A stretch of DNA of 64,000 nt from contig CALXWA010000001.1 of assembly GCA_944392275.1 (NCBI GenBank), positions 316,737-380,736 of the forward strand, in the 5' to 3' direction. Below the pieces are notes generated by a model. The model did no database searches, had not been told where the DNA came from, and was given only the letters and a program-made list of their open reading frames with translations. The DNA is from an uncultured Alphaproteobacteria bacterium. Its GTDB lineage: Bacteria; Pseudomonadota; Alphaproteobacteria; RF32; CAG-239. This document shows, piece by piece, positions 16,816 to 25,441 of this stretch. Within the stretch, counting starts at the first letter, position 1. Every line of letters begins with the position of its first letter. A program made the position numbers and the translations under genes.

Positions 16816-17115
16816 ATGCAACTTATTACAAAAGAATTAGAAAAAATTTTACCACCACTCTATGCCCAAGACGGAAAAAAAGAAAAAACAGTTTATGCAA
16901 AATTATTTTGCCCATGGAATAATTGGACTTGGTACATCCTAGAATACAGCCATGAAGAAAAAGTTTGTTTTGGATATGTAATAGGGCAGGATTCTGAATA
17001 CGGATATTTTTCAATACCTGAACTTGAAAGTATTAATTACCGAGGATTAGGAATCGAAAGAGATTTTAATTTTCAACCCTGTAAACTATCCGAATTGATA
17101 AAAAACAAATACTAG
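16816..17115 (+). CDS. DUF2958 family protein
   Basis: A 99-residue protein; ATG 16816 has AGGAG seven bases upstream, better than the in-frame ATG at 16792. LPPLYAQDGKKEKTVYAKLFCPWNNWTWYILEYS followed by CFGYVIGQDSEYGYFSIPELESI and GLGIERDFNFQP matches DUF2958, a family carried mainly on plasmids and conjugative or integrative elements. Function is unknown. It is the last gene before the right attachment site and supports a mobile origin. Confidence 0.8.
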   Translation: MQLITKELEKILPPLYAQDGKKEKTVYAKLFCPWNNWTWYILEYSHEEKVCFGYVIGQDSEYGYFSIPELESINYRGLGIERDFNFQPCKLSELIKNKY

Positions 17116-17223
17116 GTTTTGAATTAATTTTGAGCAATTCAATAAGTTAATACAAAAATATACTAACACATTGTTTTTTATACAAATAGAATATTTAAAA
17201 TATCTGTTGTTATGATTTTTCTG

Positions 17224-17245
17224 TTGGTAGCTATGTGGTAGCTAA
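17224..17245. repeat. Right copy of the 22-bp arm-type repeat
   Basis: Identical and in the same orientation as 4040-4061. It lies between the DUF2958 gene and attR. The gap 17116-17501 holds only this repeat, a terminator, attR and tRNA-Val. Confidence 0.65.
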
Positions 17246-17270
17246 TACTAGTTTAGCAATACTTAAATAA

Positions 17271-17306
17271 AACAAAAGCCTCAAAATTCTTATTGAATTT
17301 CAAGGC
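17271..17306 (-). terminator. Island-supplied terminator downstream of tRNA-Val
   Basis: Imperfect stem GCCTCAAAATTC / GAATTTCAAGGC with a T-rich tail on the minus strand, ending four bases from the att repeat. It appears to replace the tRNA terminator displaced to 3837-3862. Confidence 0.6.
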
Positions 17307-17310
17307 CTAA

Positions 17311-17358
17311 GATTGGTGGGCGCTGAGAGGTTCGAACTCCCGACCCTCTCGGTGTAAA
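17311..17358. repeat. attR: 48-bp direct repeat within tRNA-Val
   Basis: Identical to 3863-3910. It covers the tRNA 3' end, T-arm and 3' side of the anticodon stem, so insertion kept the tRNA sequence intact on this side. Confidence 0.93.
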
Positions 17359-17389
17359 CGAGATGCTCTTCCAGCTGAGCTAAGCGCCC
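17314..17389 (-). tRNA. tRNA-Val (anticodon TAC)
   Basis: A 76-nt cloverleaf with encoded CCA. Acceptor GGGCGCT pairs with AGCGCCC; the anticodon stem-loop is TCTCG-TTTACAC-CGAGA, giving TAC; the T-arm contains GTTCGAA. Its 3' half is the island integration site. Confidence 0.95.
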
Positions 17390-17501
17390 ATCTCACTTAC
17401 GAAAGACTTTATACACTTTCCATTTTAATTAATCAAGCAAAAAATTATATTTTTTTTATTTTTTTTTGAAATATTTATTTTTATCAATCTGTTAAACAGA
17501 T

Positions 17502-18872
17502 TTATTTGAAAAATCCTTGCCTAAAATCAACGCAAATTTCCGTTCCGTTCTGCAAACAATTGTTTTGTTTGACATCTTCACAACACAAAAACGGCACCCC
17601 ACAAGAACACAAATCATTTCCAAAATGCCCATAAACAGCCGTCATCAAAAAGCCTGTCGTATCAATAATCGCTTTGGCCTTTACATACTTTTTTGTCTTA
17701 AATAAAGCAAAAAACAGTTGAATAGACTGAGCCACATAATAATCATAATTTTCTGATGTATAATGAGCATTAATTTTCTTTAATTCTGCAAAAGAACGCT
17801 GCCTCAACACAATTATTTTTCCTTCAACTTCCGGAAGGGGGAGATTTTTTATTGACTCCGCCGTAGAACTTGGAGCCTCCAGGATGACAACTTCTCCCTT
17901 AATACAAGATTTTTGTTCATTAAAATAGGCAACCGCATCGGTCGATACGCATCTTTCCCCCTTAAAACCAAGACTCTTTGGTTGCGGACGTTGCTGCAAG
18001 AGATAGAAATTTTGGTTTTCGGCAACACAAAATTCCAAATCAATATCATATTGCAAAAGATGTTCAAGTTTCTCTAAGAAGAGACTTAGCTCAATCCATG
18101 CAACTTTTTTAAAAGAGTTTTCCGATTCGATATGTTGCCGACAATATCTATAATGATCATTTTTTTCTAAAGAAGACATCGTACAAAGCTGGAAATCATC
18201 CACCTGATTGTTCATACAAAACTTTGGAACAAATTCAAGACTTCCCTTCTCTTTCCCGACAATCATCTTTTCAGCCGTTTTATTTTTAACATAATGGATA
18301 GCCGTACAAAGACCATTTTTAGTCTGTGGTAAGATTTCTCGAGAATACGCGACCCCGGAAAACTTTGGCTTTTTAACCATTTCCTGGATAATAACGGCCA
18401 TTTTAAGTTTTTGCAGATCCAAATGTTCCTCTTTAAGATCCGAAGAATATAACGAAGCATAAATTTCCTTTAATTTTTCGGCAAAATCTTTAGAGGTAAC
18501 ATTTAAAAAACTTTTAAAAACACCGGAAAATAATTTATTTGGATTTTTCCAATCACCACCATCTTCAATATTGGCACTGGAACGTAAGGCGACACTCCCT
18601 CCGCATTTTTGAATAATCATCTCACATTGTTGCAACAAAGTATCCGGAAAGGTAAGCTTTTCAAAATCCGTATGCAAAGAATATCCCTGAAAATCAAAAA
18701 AGCGAGTTGAAATAACCCAACTTTTGGGAATACAAAAATGAAAATACCCCTCTTCCGAATTGTTTGCCAAAATTTCTGCCAACCGAACCAGTCCGGCAAA
18801 TTTTCCACCAACATCTGCAAGAAGACGATGATTTTTGACAACTTCTTCCAAAGAAAACAAATAATTTTCCAT
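17502..18872 (-). CDS. PEP/pyruvate-binding (PPDK N-terminal type) protein
   Basis: A 456-residue protein with the ATP-grasp nucleotide-binding domain of PEP synthase and pyruvate phosphate dikinase. Signatures: LADVGGKFAGLVRL at the start, SVALRSSANIEDG near residue 95, VIIQEMVKKPKFSGVAYS, and DIDLEFCVAENQNFYLLQQRPQ closing the domain. Full enzymes are ~800-900 residues with a phosphohistidine domain and a PEP/pyruvate TIM barrel. Here only ~150 further residues follow (GKIIVLRQRSFAELKK..., GVPFLCC), possibly a reduced swivelling domain without the usual catalytic His motif. It may phosphorylate another substrate. It reads alone after a ~120-nt gap from tRNA-Val. Confidence 0.75.
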   Translation of the reverse strand: MENYLFSLEEVVKNHRLLADVGGKFAGLVRLAEILANNSEEGYFHFCIPKSWVISTRFFDFQGYSLHTDFEKLTFPDTLLQQCEMIIQKCGGSVALRSSANIEDGGDWKNPNKLFSGVFKSFLNVTSKDFAEKLKEIYASLYSSDLKEEHLDLQKLKMAVIIQEMVKKPKFSGVAYSREILPQTKNGLCTAIHYVKNKTAEKMIVGKEKGSLEFVPKFCMNNQVDDFQLCTMSSLEKNDHYRYCRQHIESENSFKKVAWIELSLFLEKLEHLLQYDIDLEFCVAENQNFYLLQQRPQPKSLGFKGERCVSTDAVAYFNEQKSCIKGEVVILEAPSSTAESIKNLPLPEVEGKIIVLRQRSFAELKKINAHYTSENYDYYVAQSIQLFFALFKTKKYVKAKAIIDTTGFLMTAVYGHFGNDLCSCGVPFLCCEDVKQNNCLQNGTEICVDFRQGFFK

Positions 18873-18937
18873 ATTTCAACCCTCAATTCATCTGCAAAAT
18901 AATCATACCTTACCTAAATTTATACTCAAGAACAAAA

Positions 18938-18969
18938 TAAAAAAAGCGGAGTTCAAAAGAAACTCCGCT
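18938..18969 (-). terminator. Terminator of the HU gene
   Basis: Stem AGCGGAGTT / AACTCCGCT followed by a long T-run on the minus strand, just after the HU gene. Confidence 0.85.
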
Positions 18970-19011
18970 AAATAACACCATAAACCCAGAGTTATAAAAA
19001 CTCTGCTTATA

Positions 19012-19284
19012 TTAGTTTACAGAATCCTGAAGAGCTTTACCAGCTTTGAATTTAGCTTGCTTACGAGCCGGAATTTTAATTACGGCACCGGTACGCGGAT
19101 TGCGACCAGTTGTAGCAGAACGTTTAGAAACGGCAAAAGTACCAAAACCGATAAGGCGAACTTCATCACCTGACTTCAAAGCACTGGTAACAGAAGAAAC
19201 AAAAGCATCCAAAGCTTTAGCAGAATCTGTTTTAGTCAAACCTGTTTCGTTAGCAATGCTGGCAATCAATTCGTTTTTATTCAC
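19012..19284 (-). CDS. hup: DNA-binding protein HU
   Basis: A 90-residue nucleoid protein. I place the start at GTG 19284 (VNKNELIASIANETG), with AGGAG eight bases upstream; this gives the standard HU length, whereas the longest open frame adds an unlike N-terminal extension. The HU/IHF signature GFGTFAVSKRSATTGRNPRTGAVIKIPA is complete, including the DNA-arm proline region and the C-terminal KFKAGKALQDSVN. It bends and compacts DNA as a dimer. It lies just downstream of lon on the same strand, a common arrangement in proteobacteria, with its own terminator. Confidence 0.95.
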   Translation of the reverse strand: MNKNELIASIANETGLTKTDSAKALDAFVSSVTSALKSGDEVRLIGFGTFAVSKRSATTGRNPRTGAVIKIPARKQAKFKAGKALQDSVN

Positions 19285-19540
19285 GACGGTAACTCCTCTA
19301 ATATAAGTTAAAATAAATGTGGAGATAAATATCTCAACCACAAGAAAATTTAAGCCTTAAATTTTTCTAAAGTCAAACGGAATCAAAGCTTTCAAGCTAA
19401 AATATGCACACTTTTTATAAAAAAAAGACCTTTTTTCATATTTTTTTCAACTTATTCACAAGAAAAAAGCCCTCAAATATAATATTACACAAGATTCATG
19501 CTAAAAAGTTTTGCGATTCTTATTTTTCCTCAAAGCATAA

Positions 19541-19566
19541 AAAAAAGCGGAAGATTCCCGCTTTTT
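19541..19566 (-). terminator. Terminator of lon
   Basis: Stem AAAAAGCGG / CCGCTTTTT separated by seven bases, directly after the lon stop codon, with a T-run on the minus strand. Confidence 0.85.
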
Positions 19567-19577
19567 AACCGATGTAT

Positions 19578-21905
19578 TTATTTTTTAAGAGGTTTCAGCT
19601 TTCCGTTCAAGGCTATTTTTAAAACCTCACTAACCTCAGAAACCGGAACAATTTTCAAACATTTAGATACGTTTTCCGGAATTTCTTTCAAGTCTTTCTC
19701 ATTATCCTTAGGAATAATTACGGTTTTAATACCACCTCTCAAAGCGGATAAAAGTTTTTCTTTCAACCCTCCGATTGGCAAGACCCTGCCCTGTAACGTT
19801 ATTTCACCGGTCATAGCCACATCTTTACGAACCGGAGTTTTTGTTAAAACAGAAACAATAGTTGTATACATGGCAATCCCGGCGGATGGTCCGTCTTTCG
19901 GAGTAGCCCCTTCAGGAACGTGAATATGGATATCTGTTTTTTCAAAAATATCCGGTTCTATTCCTAAATCCTTGGCATGAGAACGAACAACCGAATACGC
20001 CGTTTCAATTGATTCTTTCATCACATCACCAAGTTTTCCGGTCTGCTTAATAATACCTTTTCCGGGCATATCAACCGCTTCAATAAACAAAATATCCCCA
20101 CCGACTTCCGTCCAAGCCAAACCGGTTGTAACACCGATATGATCTTGAGTTTCAGCCTCTCCAAAACGGTATTTAATAACCCCCAGATACTTATCAAGAT
20201 TTTTTGCCGTAACACGAACACGTTTTTCTTTGGATAACAAAATCTCTTTGATGGCTTTACGCACAATCTTTGACAATTCTCTTTCCAAATTACGCACACC
20301 GGCCTCACGAGTATAATAACGAATAACATTACAAATCGCATCATCCGAAATTTCTAACTCGGTGGGTTTGACAGCCATTTCATTAAAAATTTTTGGCATC
20401 AAATGTCTTTTGGCAATTTGCAACTTTTCATCTTCGGTATAACCGGACAAGCGGATAATTTCCATTCGATCCAACAACGGTCGCGGCATATCAAAAGAAT
20501 TTGCCGTTGTAACAAACATAACATCGGACAAATCATAATCTACTTCCAAATAATGGTCATTGAACGCCGAATTTTGTTCCGGATCCAAAACCTCTAACAA
20601 GGCCGATGCCGGGTCGCCTCGATAATCATTACCCATTTTATCGATTTCATCCAACAAGAACAACGGATTAGATGTTCCCGCCTTTTTCATTCCTTTAATA
20701 ATTTTACCGGGCATTGATCCAATATAGGTACGCCGATGTCCGCGGATTTCCGCCTCATCTCGCATACCGCCTAAAGAAGCACGAACAAAATTACGTCCGG
20801 TTGCTTTGGCAATAGACTTACCTAAAGATGTTTTACCAACCCCCGGAGGGCCAACCAAACACAAAATTGGGCCTTTAACTTTATCGGCACGAGACTGTAC
20901 AGCCAAATATTCGACAATACGTTCTTTAACTTCCTCCAAGCCATAATGATCTTGTTCTAAAATATCCATGGCTTTACTCAAATCTTTATTAACTTTAGAA
21001 TACTTTTTCCACGGAATATCCAACAACCAATCCAAATAATTACGCACAACGGTTGCTTCCGCAGACATAACACTCATATTCTTCAACTTTTTAACTTCTG
21101 CCAGAGCTTTTTCTTTTGCTTCTTTTGAAAGCTTTGTTTTTTCAATTTTTTTCATATAAGCAGAAATTTCTGCATCTTCTTCTCCGTCTCCGAGCTCTTT
21201 TTGAATAGCTTTCATCTGCTCATTCAAATAATACTCTTTTTGGCTTTTTTCCATTTGCTTTTTAACACGGTTTTTAATCTTGTTTTCAACCTCAAGCAAT
21301 GTAATTTCCGCATCCATAAAGCCCAAAATTTTCTCAAACCGCTCACTAAGAGTTGCACCTTCTAACAAAGCTTGCTTATCGGCAATTTTTAAGGAAAGAT
21401 GAGAAGCGATGGTATCGGCAAGTTTGCTAAAGTCGTCAATTTGATTAACCGCTACCAAAACCTCTGGCGGTGTTTTTCTTGACAATTTCACATATTCTTC
21501 AAATTGAGATAAAACGGCTCGAGCCAAAGCCTCTAATTCTGAATTATTCTTTTCGGCATCCGGTAAAATGGTTACACTGGCTTCCATAAAAGAGTCATTT
21601 TTATAAAATTTATTAATTTTAACTCTTTCCAATCCCTCAATCAGAACCTTCACCGTACCATCTGGCAAACGCAAAAGCTGTAACACCGTACCAATTGTCC
21701 CAACATGATAAACATCGTCATCGGAAGGATTCTCAACAGCGGCATCTTTTTGTGTTACCAAAATGATATTTTGATCACTGTCAACAACCTTTTGCAAAGC
21801 ATTGATTGATTTTTCTCGTCCGACAAACAACGGCACAATCATTTTAGGATACACAACGATATCCCTTAACGGCAAAACCGGAAATTTTTCTTTTTTCAAA
21901 GCCAT
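19578..21905 (-). CDS. lon: ATP-dependent protease Lon
   Basis: A 775-residue LonA. The N-terminal substrate-binding domain starts FPVLPLRDIVVYPKMIVPLFVGREKS. The AAA+ domain has Walker A GPPGVGKTS near residue 355 and Walker B FLLDEIDKMG. The C-terminal serine-protease domain has EGATPKDGPSAG with the catalytic Ser and a Lys in the following GGLKEKLLSALRGGI segment. It degrades misfolded and regulatory proteins in the cytoplasm. Length and motifs are normal. It is preceded by a good promoter and followed by its own terminator and HU. Confidence 0.98.
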   Translation of the reverse strand: MALKKEKFPVLPLRDIVVYPKMIVPLFVGREKSINALQKVVDSDQNIILVTQKDAAVENPSDDDVYHVGTIGTVLQLLRLPDGTVKVLIEGLERVKINKFYKNDSFMEASVTILPDAEKNNSELEALARAVLSQFEEYVKLSRKTPPEVLVAVNQIDDFSKLADTIASHLSLKIADKQALLEGATLSERFEKILGFMDAEITLLEVENKIKNRVKKQMEKSQKEYYLNEQMKAIQKELGDGEEDAEISAYMKKIEKTKLSKEAKEKALAEVKKLKNMSVMSAEATVVRNYLDWLLDIPWKKYSKVNKDLSKAMDILEQDHYGLEEVKERIVEYLAVQSRADKVKGPILCLVGPPGVGKTSLGKSIAKATGRNFVRASLGGMRDEAEIRGHRRTYIGSMPGKIIKGMKKAGTSNPLFLLDEIDKMGNDYRGDPASALLEVLDPEQNSAFNDHYLEVDYDLSDVMFVTTANSFDMPRPLLDRMEIIRLSGYTEDEKLQIAKRHLMPKIFNEMAVKPTELEISDDAICNVIRYYTREAGVRNLERELSKIVRKAIKEILLSKEKRVRVTAKNLDKYLGVIKYRFGEAETQDHIGVTTGLAWTEVGGDILFIEAVDMPGKGIIKQTGKLGDVMKESIETAYSVVRSHAKDLGIEPDIFEKTDIHIHVPEGATPKDGPSAGIAMYTTIVSVLTKTPVRKDVAMTGEITLQGRVLPIGGLKEKLLSALRGGIKTVIIPKDNEKDLKEIPENVSKCLKIVPVSEVSEVLKIALNGKLKPLKK

Positions 21906-21940
21906 TTTTCACCTGTTACAAATAATTTACTTACCTAATT

Positions 21941-21969
21941 TATATAAGAAAAGAATATTGCTTCTGCAA
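21941..21969 (-). promoter_or_regulatory. Promoter of lon
   Basis: On the minus strand, TTGCAG - 17 bases - TATATA, 36 nt before the lon start. I see no clear heat-shock sigma-32 box. The remaining part of 21906-22142 is AT-rich and holds nothing else I recognise. Confidence 0.5.
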
Positions 21970-22142
21970 CACTAAAACATTACATTTTTTTGCCACATTT
22001 CCCAGAGGCTGGCAATCACAATATTTTTAATCCACAACAAAAAATTTTCCCGCAAATAAGGTGTAAATAACTATGCAGAAAAAATTTGCAGTTTGAAAAA
22101 TATCATATAATATAAAGAAAAATAAAAATGGGAGAATTTTAA

Positions 22143-22391
22143 ATGGCTCACGGTAAAAGAGAAAATTCCGACAATGACATTATGGTAGAACTTTCCGTAA
22201 CGCTCGGGACAGCCACCCTTCGCGTTAACCAACTCTTAAAGCTTGGCCGCGGTGCCGTTGTGGAGCTGGATCGAGGGATAAATGATTATGTTGATATTTA
22301 TGCCAACAATGTTCTCATCGGCCACGGGGAAGTTGTCGTTACCGATAATGAGAGCATTGGTATTAACGTAATAGACACCAACAGTAACTAA
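22143..22391 (+). CDS. FliN-like SpoA-domain protein (orphan)
   Basis: An 82-residue protein with GGGAG upstream. MVELSVTLGTATLRVNQLLKLGRGAVVELDRGINDYVDIYANNVLIGHGEVVVTDNESIGINV is a complete SpoA/FliN C-terminal domain, the part of the flagellar C-ring that pairs with FliM. No other flagellar gene is in this window, and the gene sits 10 nt before lipid A genes. Either it is part of a scattered flagellar set, as in some alphaproteobacteria, or it has a different role in the envelope. The domain call is secure; the role is not. Confidence 0.85.
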   Translation: MAHGKRENSDNDIMVELSVTLGTATLRVNQLLKLGRGAVVELDRGINDYVDIYANNVLIGHGEVVVTDNESIGINVIDTNSN

Positions 22392-22401
22392 AATCAAAAA
22401 C

Positions 22402-23154
22402 ATGACCTTAAAAAAATTTATTCGAAAACAATTTCGTAAACTCTTAAACTCTGATTTTTGTTCAAACATTATCAGTGGAACGCTATGCAATTATACCAAA
22501 ATGGTTCAACGCCATACCAAATGGCAAATCAACGGTTGGGACAATTTTGAAAATTCCAAAAAAGATGGTGCCGTTTTTGTAGCATGGCATGGTCGAGCCT
22601 TAATGTTTCCAAGCTTTTTCAAACAAGACCGAATCATTGCCGCTTTGGTTTCTCCCCATCGAGACGGCCAATTAATCGCAAAATTACTCAAAAAAACCGG
22701 AATTCATACCATTAATGGCTCCAGTAATGAAAATGCAGCCGGAGCCGCGGTTGAGCTAATGCATGCCTTGCAAAAAAATGCATCAATTTTTATTGTTTCG
22801 GATGGTCCTCGCGGTCCAAGAATGCACTTAGGAAAATCCCCGTTATATTATGCTCAAAAAACCGGAAAACCAATTATCACCATAACCTACAGCATTGCCA
22901 ACTCCTTCATCATAAAAAAAGCTTGGGACAACATGATGATACCGGTTCCTTTTTCTCAAGGGATTCTGGAAATTTCTCAACCAATTTATATTCCTAAAGA
23001 CGCATCCCCGGAAGAATTAGAACAGCTTCGCCAGAAGATTGAAACAGATTTTAATACCAAAAATATTGAAATTGATAAAAAACTTGGATTAGAGCCGGTA
23101 CAACCGGATATCAATTCCGCTAAACGAAAAAAATATTCAAAGAGAGAAGACTAA
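22402..23154 (+). CDS. Lysophospholipid acyltransferase-family protein (DUF374)
   Basis: A 250-residue protein related to acyltransferases. The N-terminal stretch KKDGAVFVAWHGRALMFPSFF carries the AWHGR histidine, ALVSPHRDGQLIAKLLKK follows, and SIFIVSDGPRGPRMHLGKSPLYYAQKTGKPIITITYS is the DUF374 core (DGPRGP). It probably transfers an acyl chain to a lipid A precursor or lysolipid at the inner membrane. It precedes kdtA with a one-base stop/start overlap, in the same run as lpxK, which supports a lipid A role. Confidence 0.85.
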   Translation: MTLKKFIRKQFRKLLNSDFCSNIISGTLCNYTKMVQRHTKWQINGWDNFENSKKDGAVFVAWHGRALMFPSFFKQDRIIAALVSPHRDGQLIAKLLKKTGIHTINGSSNENAAGAAVELMHALQKNASIFIVSDGPRGPRMHLGKSPLYYAQKTGKPIITITYSIANSFIIKKAWDNMMIPVPFSQGILEISQPIYIPKDASPEELEQLRQKIETDFNTKNIEIDKKLGLEPVQPDINSAKRKKYSKRED

Positions 23155-24413
23155 TGTTCATCAAAATATATAATGCCTTAATTACAATTTTATACCCCAT
23201 TGCCATTCGCGGATATATTCAAAAACGCAAAGAACGCGGAAAAGAAGATACCAAACGTTTCAATGAACGTATCGGCCGCCCGACAAAAAAGCGTCCGGAA
23301 GGTCGTTTGGTTTGGTTACATGGGGCCTCCGTCGGAGAGTCTGTTTCAATGTTACCCTTAATCCAAAAGATTCTGGAAACCTATCCGGATACCCATGTCA
23401 TGGTAACAACGGGTACGGTCACCTCGGCAGATGTGATGAACAAACGTCTTCCGGAAAGGGCTTTTCATCAATATATTCCGATAGACAATCCGATTTTTAC
23501 TCGTCGCTTTGTCAAATACTGGCATCCGGATGTTGCTTTGTGGTTTGAATCTGAATTTTGGCCAGCCATGCTTTCCAGCATCAAAAAACGCAACATTCCA
23601 TTAATTTTGATTAATGGGCGCATTTCCAACAAAAGTTTCAAACGTTGGCAACAGTTTGACTTTATCAGCAAAGAACTGCTTTCTTGCTTTACCCTTTGCC
23701 TTGGTCAGTCTGAAGAAGATGCCTACCGTCTGCGTGTTTTAGGGGCCGCGAATGCAATCTGCCTTGGCAACTTAAAATATGCCGGATTACCTCTCCCGAT
23801 TGATGAAGATAAAAAACAAGATATTCTAAACCAGATAAAGGATCGTCCGCTGTGGTTGGCCAGTTCCACCCACAACGATGAAGAGGTAAAAATCGCCTCC
23901 ATCCATAAACGTCTGAAAGCAGATTTTCCCAATCTGTTAACCATTATTGCTCCCAGACACCCTCCCCGCGGCAGTGAAATACAAGAAAAGATTAATGAAC
24001 TTGGACTCAAAACGGCTCTCCGCTCAAAAAATGAAAAAATCACCCCCGGAACCGACATCTACATTGCCGATACGATTGGAGAAATGGGGCTTTGGTACGA
24101 TATTGCCGATATTGTCTTTATCGGCGGGTCATTAATTCCCCATGGCGGGCAAAACTTTATTGAACCGTCTCGGGTTCGTGACGCGGCCATTGTCGGTCCC
24201 TATATGCATAATTTTACGGATGCCGTTAATCGGGCTAAAAAAGCCGATGCTCTAATCCAAGTCAATGACGTTCTCGAATTAGAAGAGCAAGTTCGTTCTC
24301 TTCTGAGCAATAAAGAACTTCGTGAAGCAAAAAAGAGTTTAGCCTACAACTGGGCCACCAAAGAAGCTAAAGTTCTGACAGATATTGTGGAAAAAGTTAA
24401 AGGTTTTATTTAA
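23154..24413 (+). CDS. waaA: 3-deoxy-D-manno-octulosonic acid (Kdo) transferase
   Basis: A 419-residue KdtA/WaaA. It opens with a membrane-anchoring helix (IKIYNALITILYPIAIRGYIQKR). GRLVWLHGASVGESVSMLPLI is the N-terminal family signature with the glutamate considered catalytic. YIPIDNPIFTRRFVKYWHPDVALWFESEFWP, LINGRISNKSFKRWQ and the C-terminal nucleotide-sugar site FIGGSLIPHGGQNFIEPSR are also clear. It adds Kdo from CMP-Kdo to lipid IVA at the cytoplasmic face of the inner membrane. It is flanked by an acyltransferase gene and lpxK with no gaps. Confidence 0.96.
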   Translation: MFIKIYNALITILYPIAIRGYIQKRKERGKEDTKRFNERIGRPTKKRPEGRLVWLHGASVGESVSMLPLIQKILETYPDTHVMVTTGTVTSADVMNKRLPERAFHQYIPIDNPIFTRRFVKYWHPDVALWFESEFWPAMLSSIKKRNIPLILINGRISNKSFKRWQQFDFISKELLSCFTLCLGQSEEDAYRLRVLGAANAICLGNLKYAGLPLPIDEDKKQDILNQIKDRPLWLASSTHNDEEVKIASIHKRLKADFPNLLTIIAPRHPPRGSEIQEKINELGLKTALRSKNEKITPGTDIYIADTIGEMGLWYDIADIVFIGGSLIPHGGQNFIEPSRVRDAAIVGPYMHNFTDAVNRAKKADALIQVNDVLELEEQVRSLLSNKELREAKKSLAYNWATKEAKVLTDIVEKVKGFI

Positions 24414-25358
24414 ATGTTAACGCCATCGCATTGGAAAAGCATAAATTTATTATCAGTAATATTGAGTCCATTGGGCTGGATTTACGGATTAGCAACATTA
24501 ATACGCCAATGCCATACCCCGCAAAAAGTCAAAGCTAAAGTGATTTGTGTCGGCAACTTAACCGCCGGTGGGACCGGAAAAACTCCGGTTGCGGTATCAA
24601 TAGCACAACTGTTGCAACAACAACACAAAAATCCTTTCTTTATCACACGTGGCTACGGCGGAAAGCTACAAGACATCAAAGTTTCGCCCCAACAACACCA
24701 AGCATCGGATGTTGGGGATGAACCGCTTCTTTTGGCTCGACAAGCCAATGTTATTGTAAATAAAGACCGTGTTTGTGCCGCACAAAAAGCCATTAACGAT
24801 GGAGCCGATATTCTAATTATGGATGACGGCTTTCAAAATCCGGGATTATATAAAGATAAATCCTTTTTGGTTATTGACGGCCAATTTGGTTTTGGCAATG
24901 AGCTCTGTATCCCGGCCGGTCCATTACGAGAATTTTTACATTTGGGTATAAAAAGAGCCGATGCCTTAATTATCCTTGGAAAGGATTGTCACAATATAAG
25001 CCGTCGTTTTTCCCATCTCCCGATTTTTTATGGTACCGTAACCCCAATCAAGCCAACAATAAGTAATCCTAATATTATTGCTTTTGCCGGTATTGGCCGA
25101 CCGGAAAAATTTTACAATTCCTTAAAAGAGTGTGGGTTTAACCTGCTTAAAACCATCGATTTTCCGGATCATCACTTTTATCAAAAAGAAGAACTGCAAA
25201 CTTTAATAGCAGAAGCTCACAAGCTTAATGCCTTACTCTATACGACGGCAAAAGATTTTGTAAAAATTCCTCCCGCTTTACAAAAGAACTTTCAAGTCCT
25301 GGAGATTACTATTTCTTGGCAAAACCCGCAAGAATTAACCGATTTCTTATTAGCATAG
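24414..25358 (+). CDS. lpxK: Tetraacyldisaccharide 4'-kinase LpxK
   Basis: A 314-residue kinase that phosphorylates the 4' position of the lipid A disaccharide to make lipid IVA. The N-terminal amphipathic helix precedes VICVGNLTAGGTGKTPVAVSIAQLL (Walker A). FFITRGYGGKLQ, VGDEPLLLA, ILIMDDGFQNPGLYKDKSFLVID (Walker B with the DDGFQ signature) and the C-terminal AFAGIGRPEKFYNSL follow in normal order. It starts immediately after the kdtA stop, giving an acyltransferase-kdtA-lpxK operon. A strong terminator follows. Confidence 0.96.
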   Translation: MLTPSHWKSINLLSVILSPLGWIYGLATLIRQCHTPQKVKAKVICVGNLTAGGTGKTPVAVSIAQLLQQQHKNPFFITRGYGGKLQDIKVSPQQHQASDVGDEPLLLARQANVIVNKDRVCAAQKAINDGADILIMDDGFQNPGLYKDKSFLVIDGQFGFGNELCIPAGPLREFLHLGIKRADALIILGKDCHNISRRFSHLPIFYGTVTPIKPTISNPNIIAFAGIGRPEKFYNSLKECGFNLLKTIDFPDHHFYQKEELQTLIAEAHKLNALLYTTAKDFVKIPPALQKNFQVLEITISWQNPQELTDFLLA

Positions 25359-25383
25359 CCCAAATATTTTCAAACCATCTAAA

Positions 25384-25424
25384 AATTAAAGCCGAAAAAT
25401 TAAGTATTTTCGGCTTTAATTTTT
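25384..25424 (+). terminator. Terminator of the lipid A operon
   Basis: Fifteen-base perfect stem AATTAAAGCCGAAAA / TTTTCGGCTTTAATT followed by T's. Being symmetric, it may also serve the convergent ParB-like gene. Confidence 0.88.
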
Positions 25425-25441
25425 GCATTCCAAACAAAGAT

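Larger units (their letters stand above)
3863..17358. mobile_element. 13.4 kb integrative genomic island in tRNA-Val(TAC)
   Basis: Bounded by identical 48-bp direct repeats (3863-3910 and 17311-17358) made of the 3' part of tRNA-Val plus two or three flanking bases. The intact tRNA is on the right; the left copy is only the 3' fragment. A P4-type tyrosine integrase lies just inside the left end, followed by an AlpA-like factor. The island is more AT-rich than its flanks and lacks capsid, terminase, relaxase or conjugation genes. Cargo: two DnaQ-like proteins, two MBL-fold nuclease-like proteins, a DnaX-like ATPase, delta'- and delta-like proteins, an unknown protein, a WYL regulator, a PD-(D/E)XK protein, an XRE regulator, a helical protein and a DUF2958 protein. 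Confidence 0.93.

Noticed and set aside
3863..17358. The island as a prophage
   Set aside because: It has an integrase, but no capsid, portal, terminase, tail or lysis genes.
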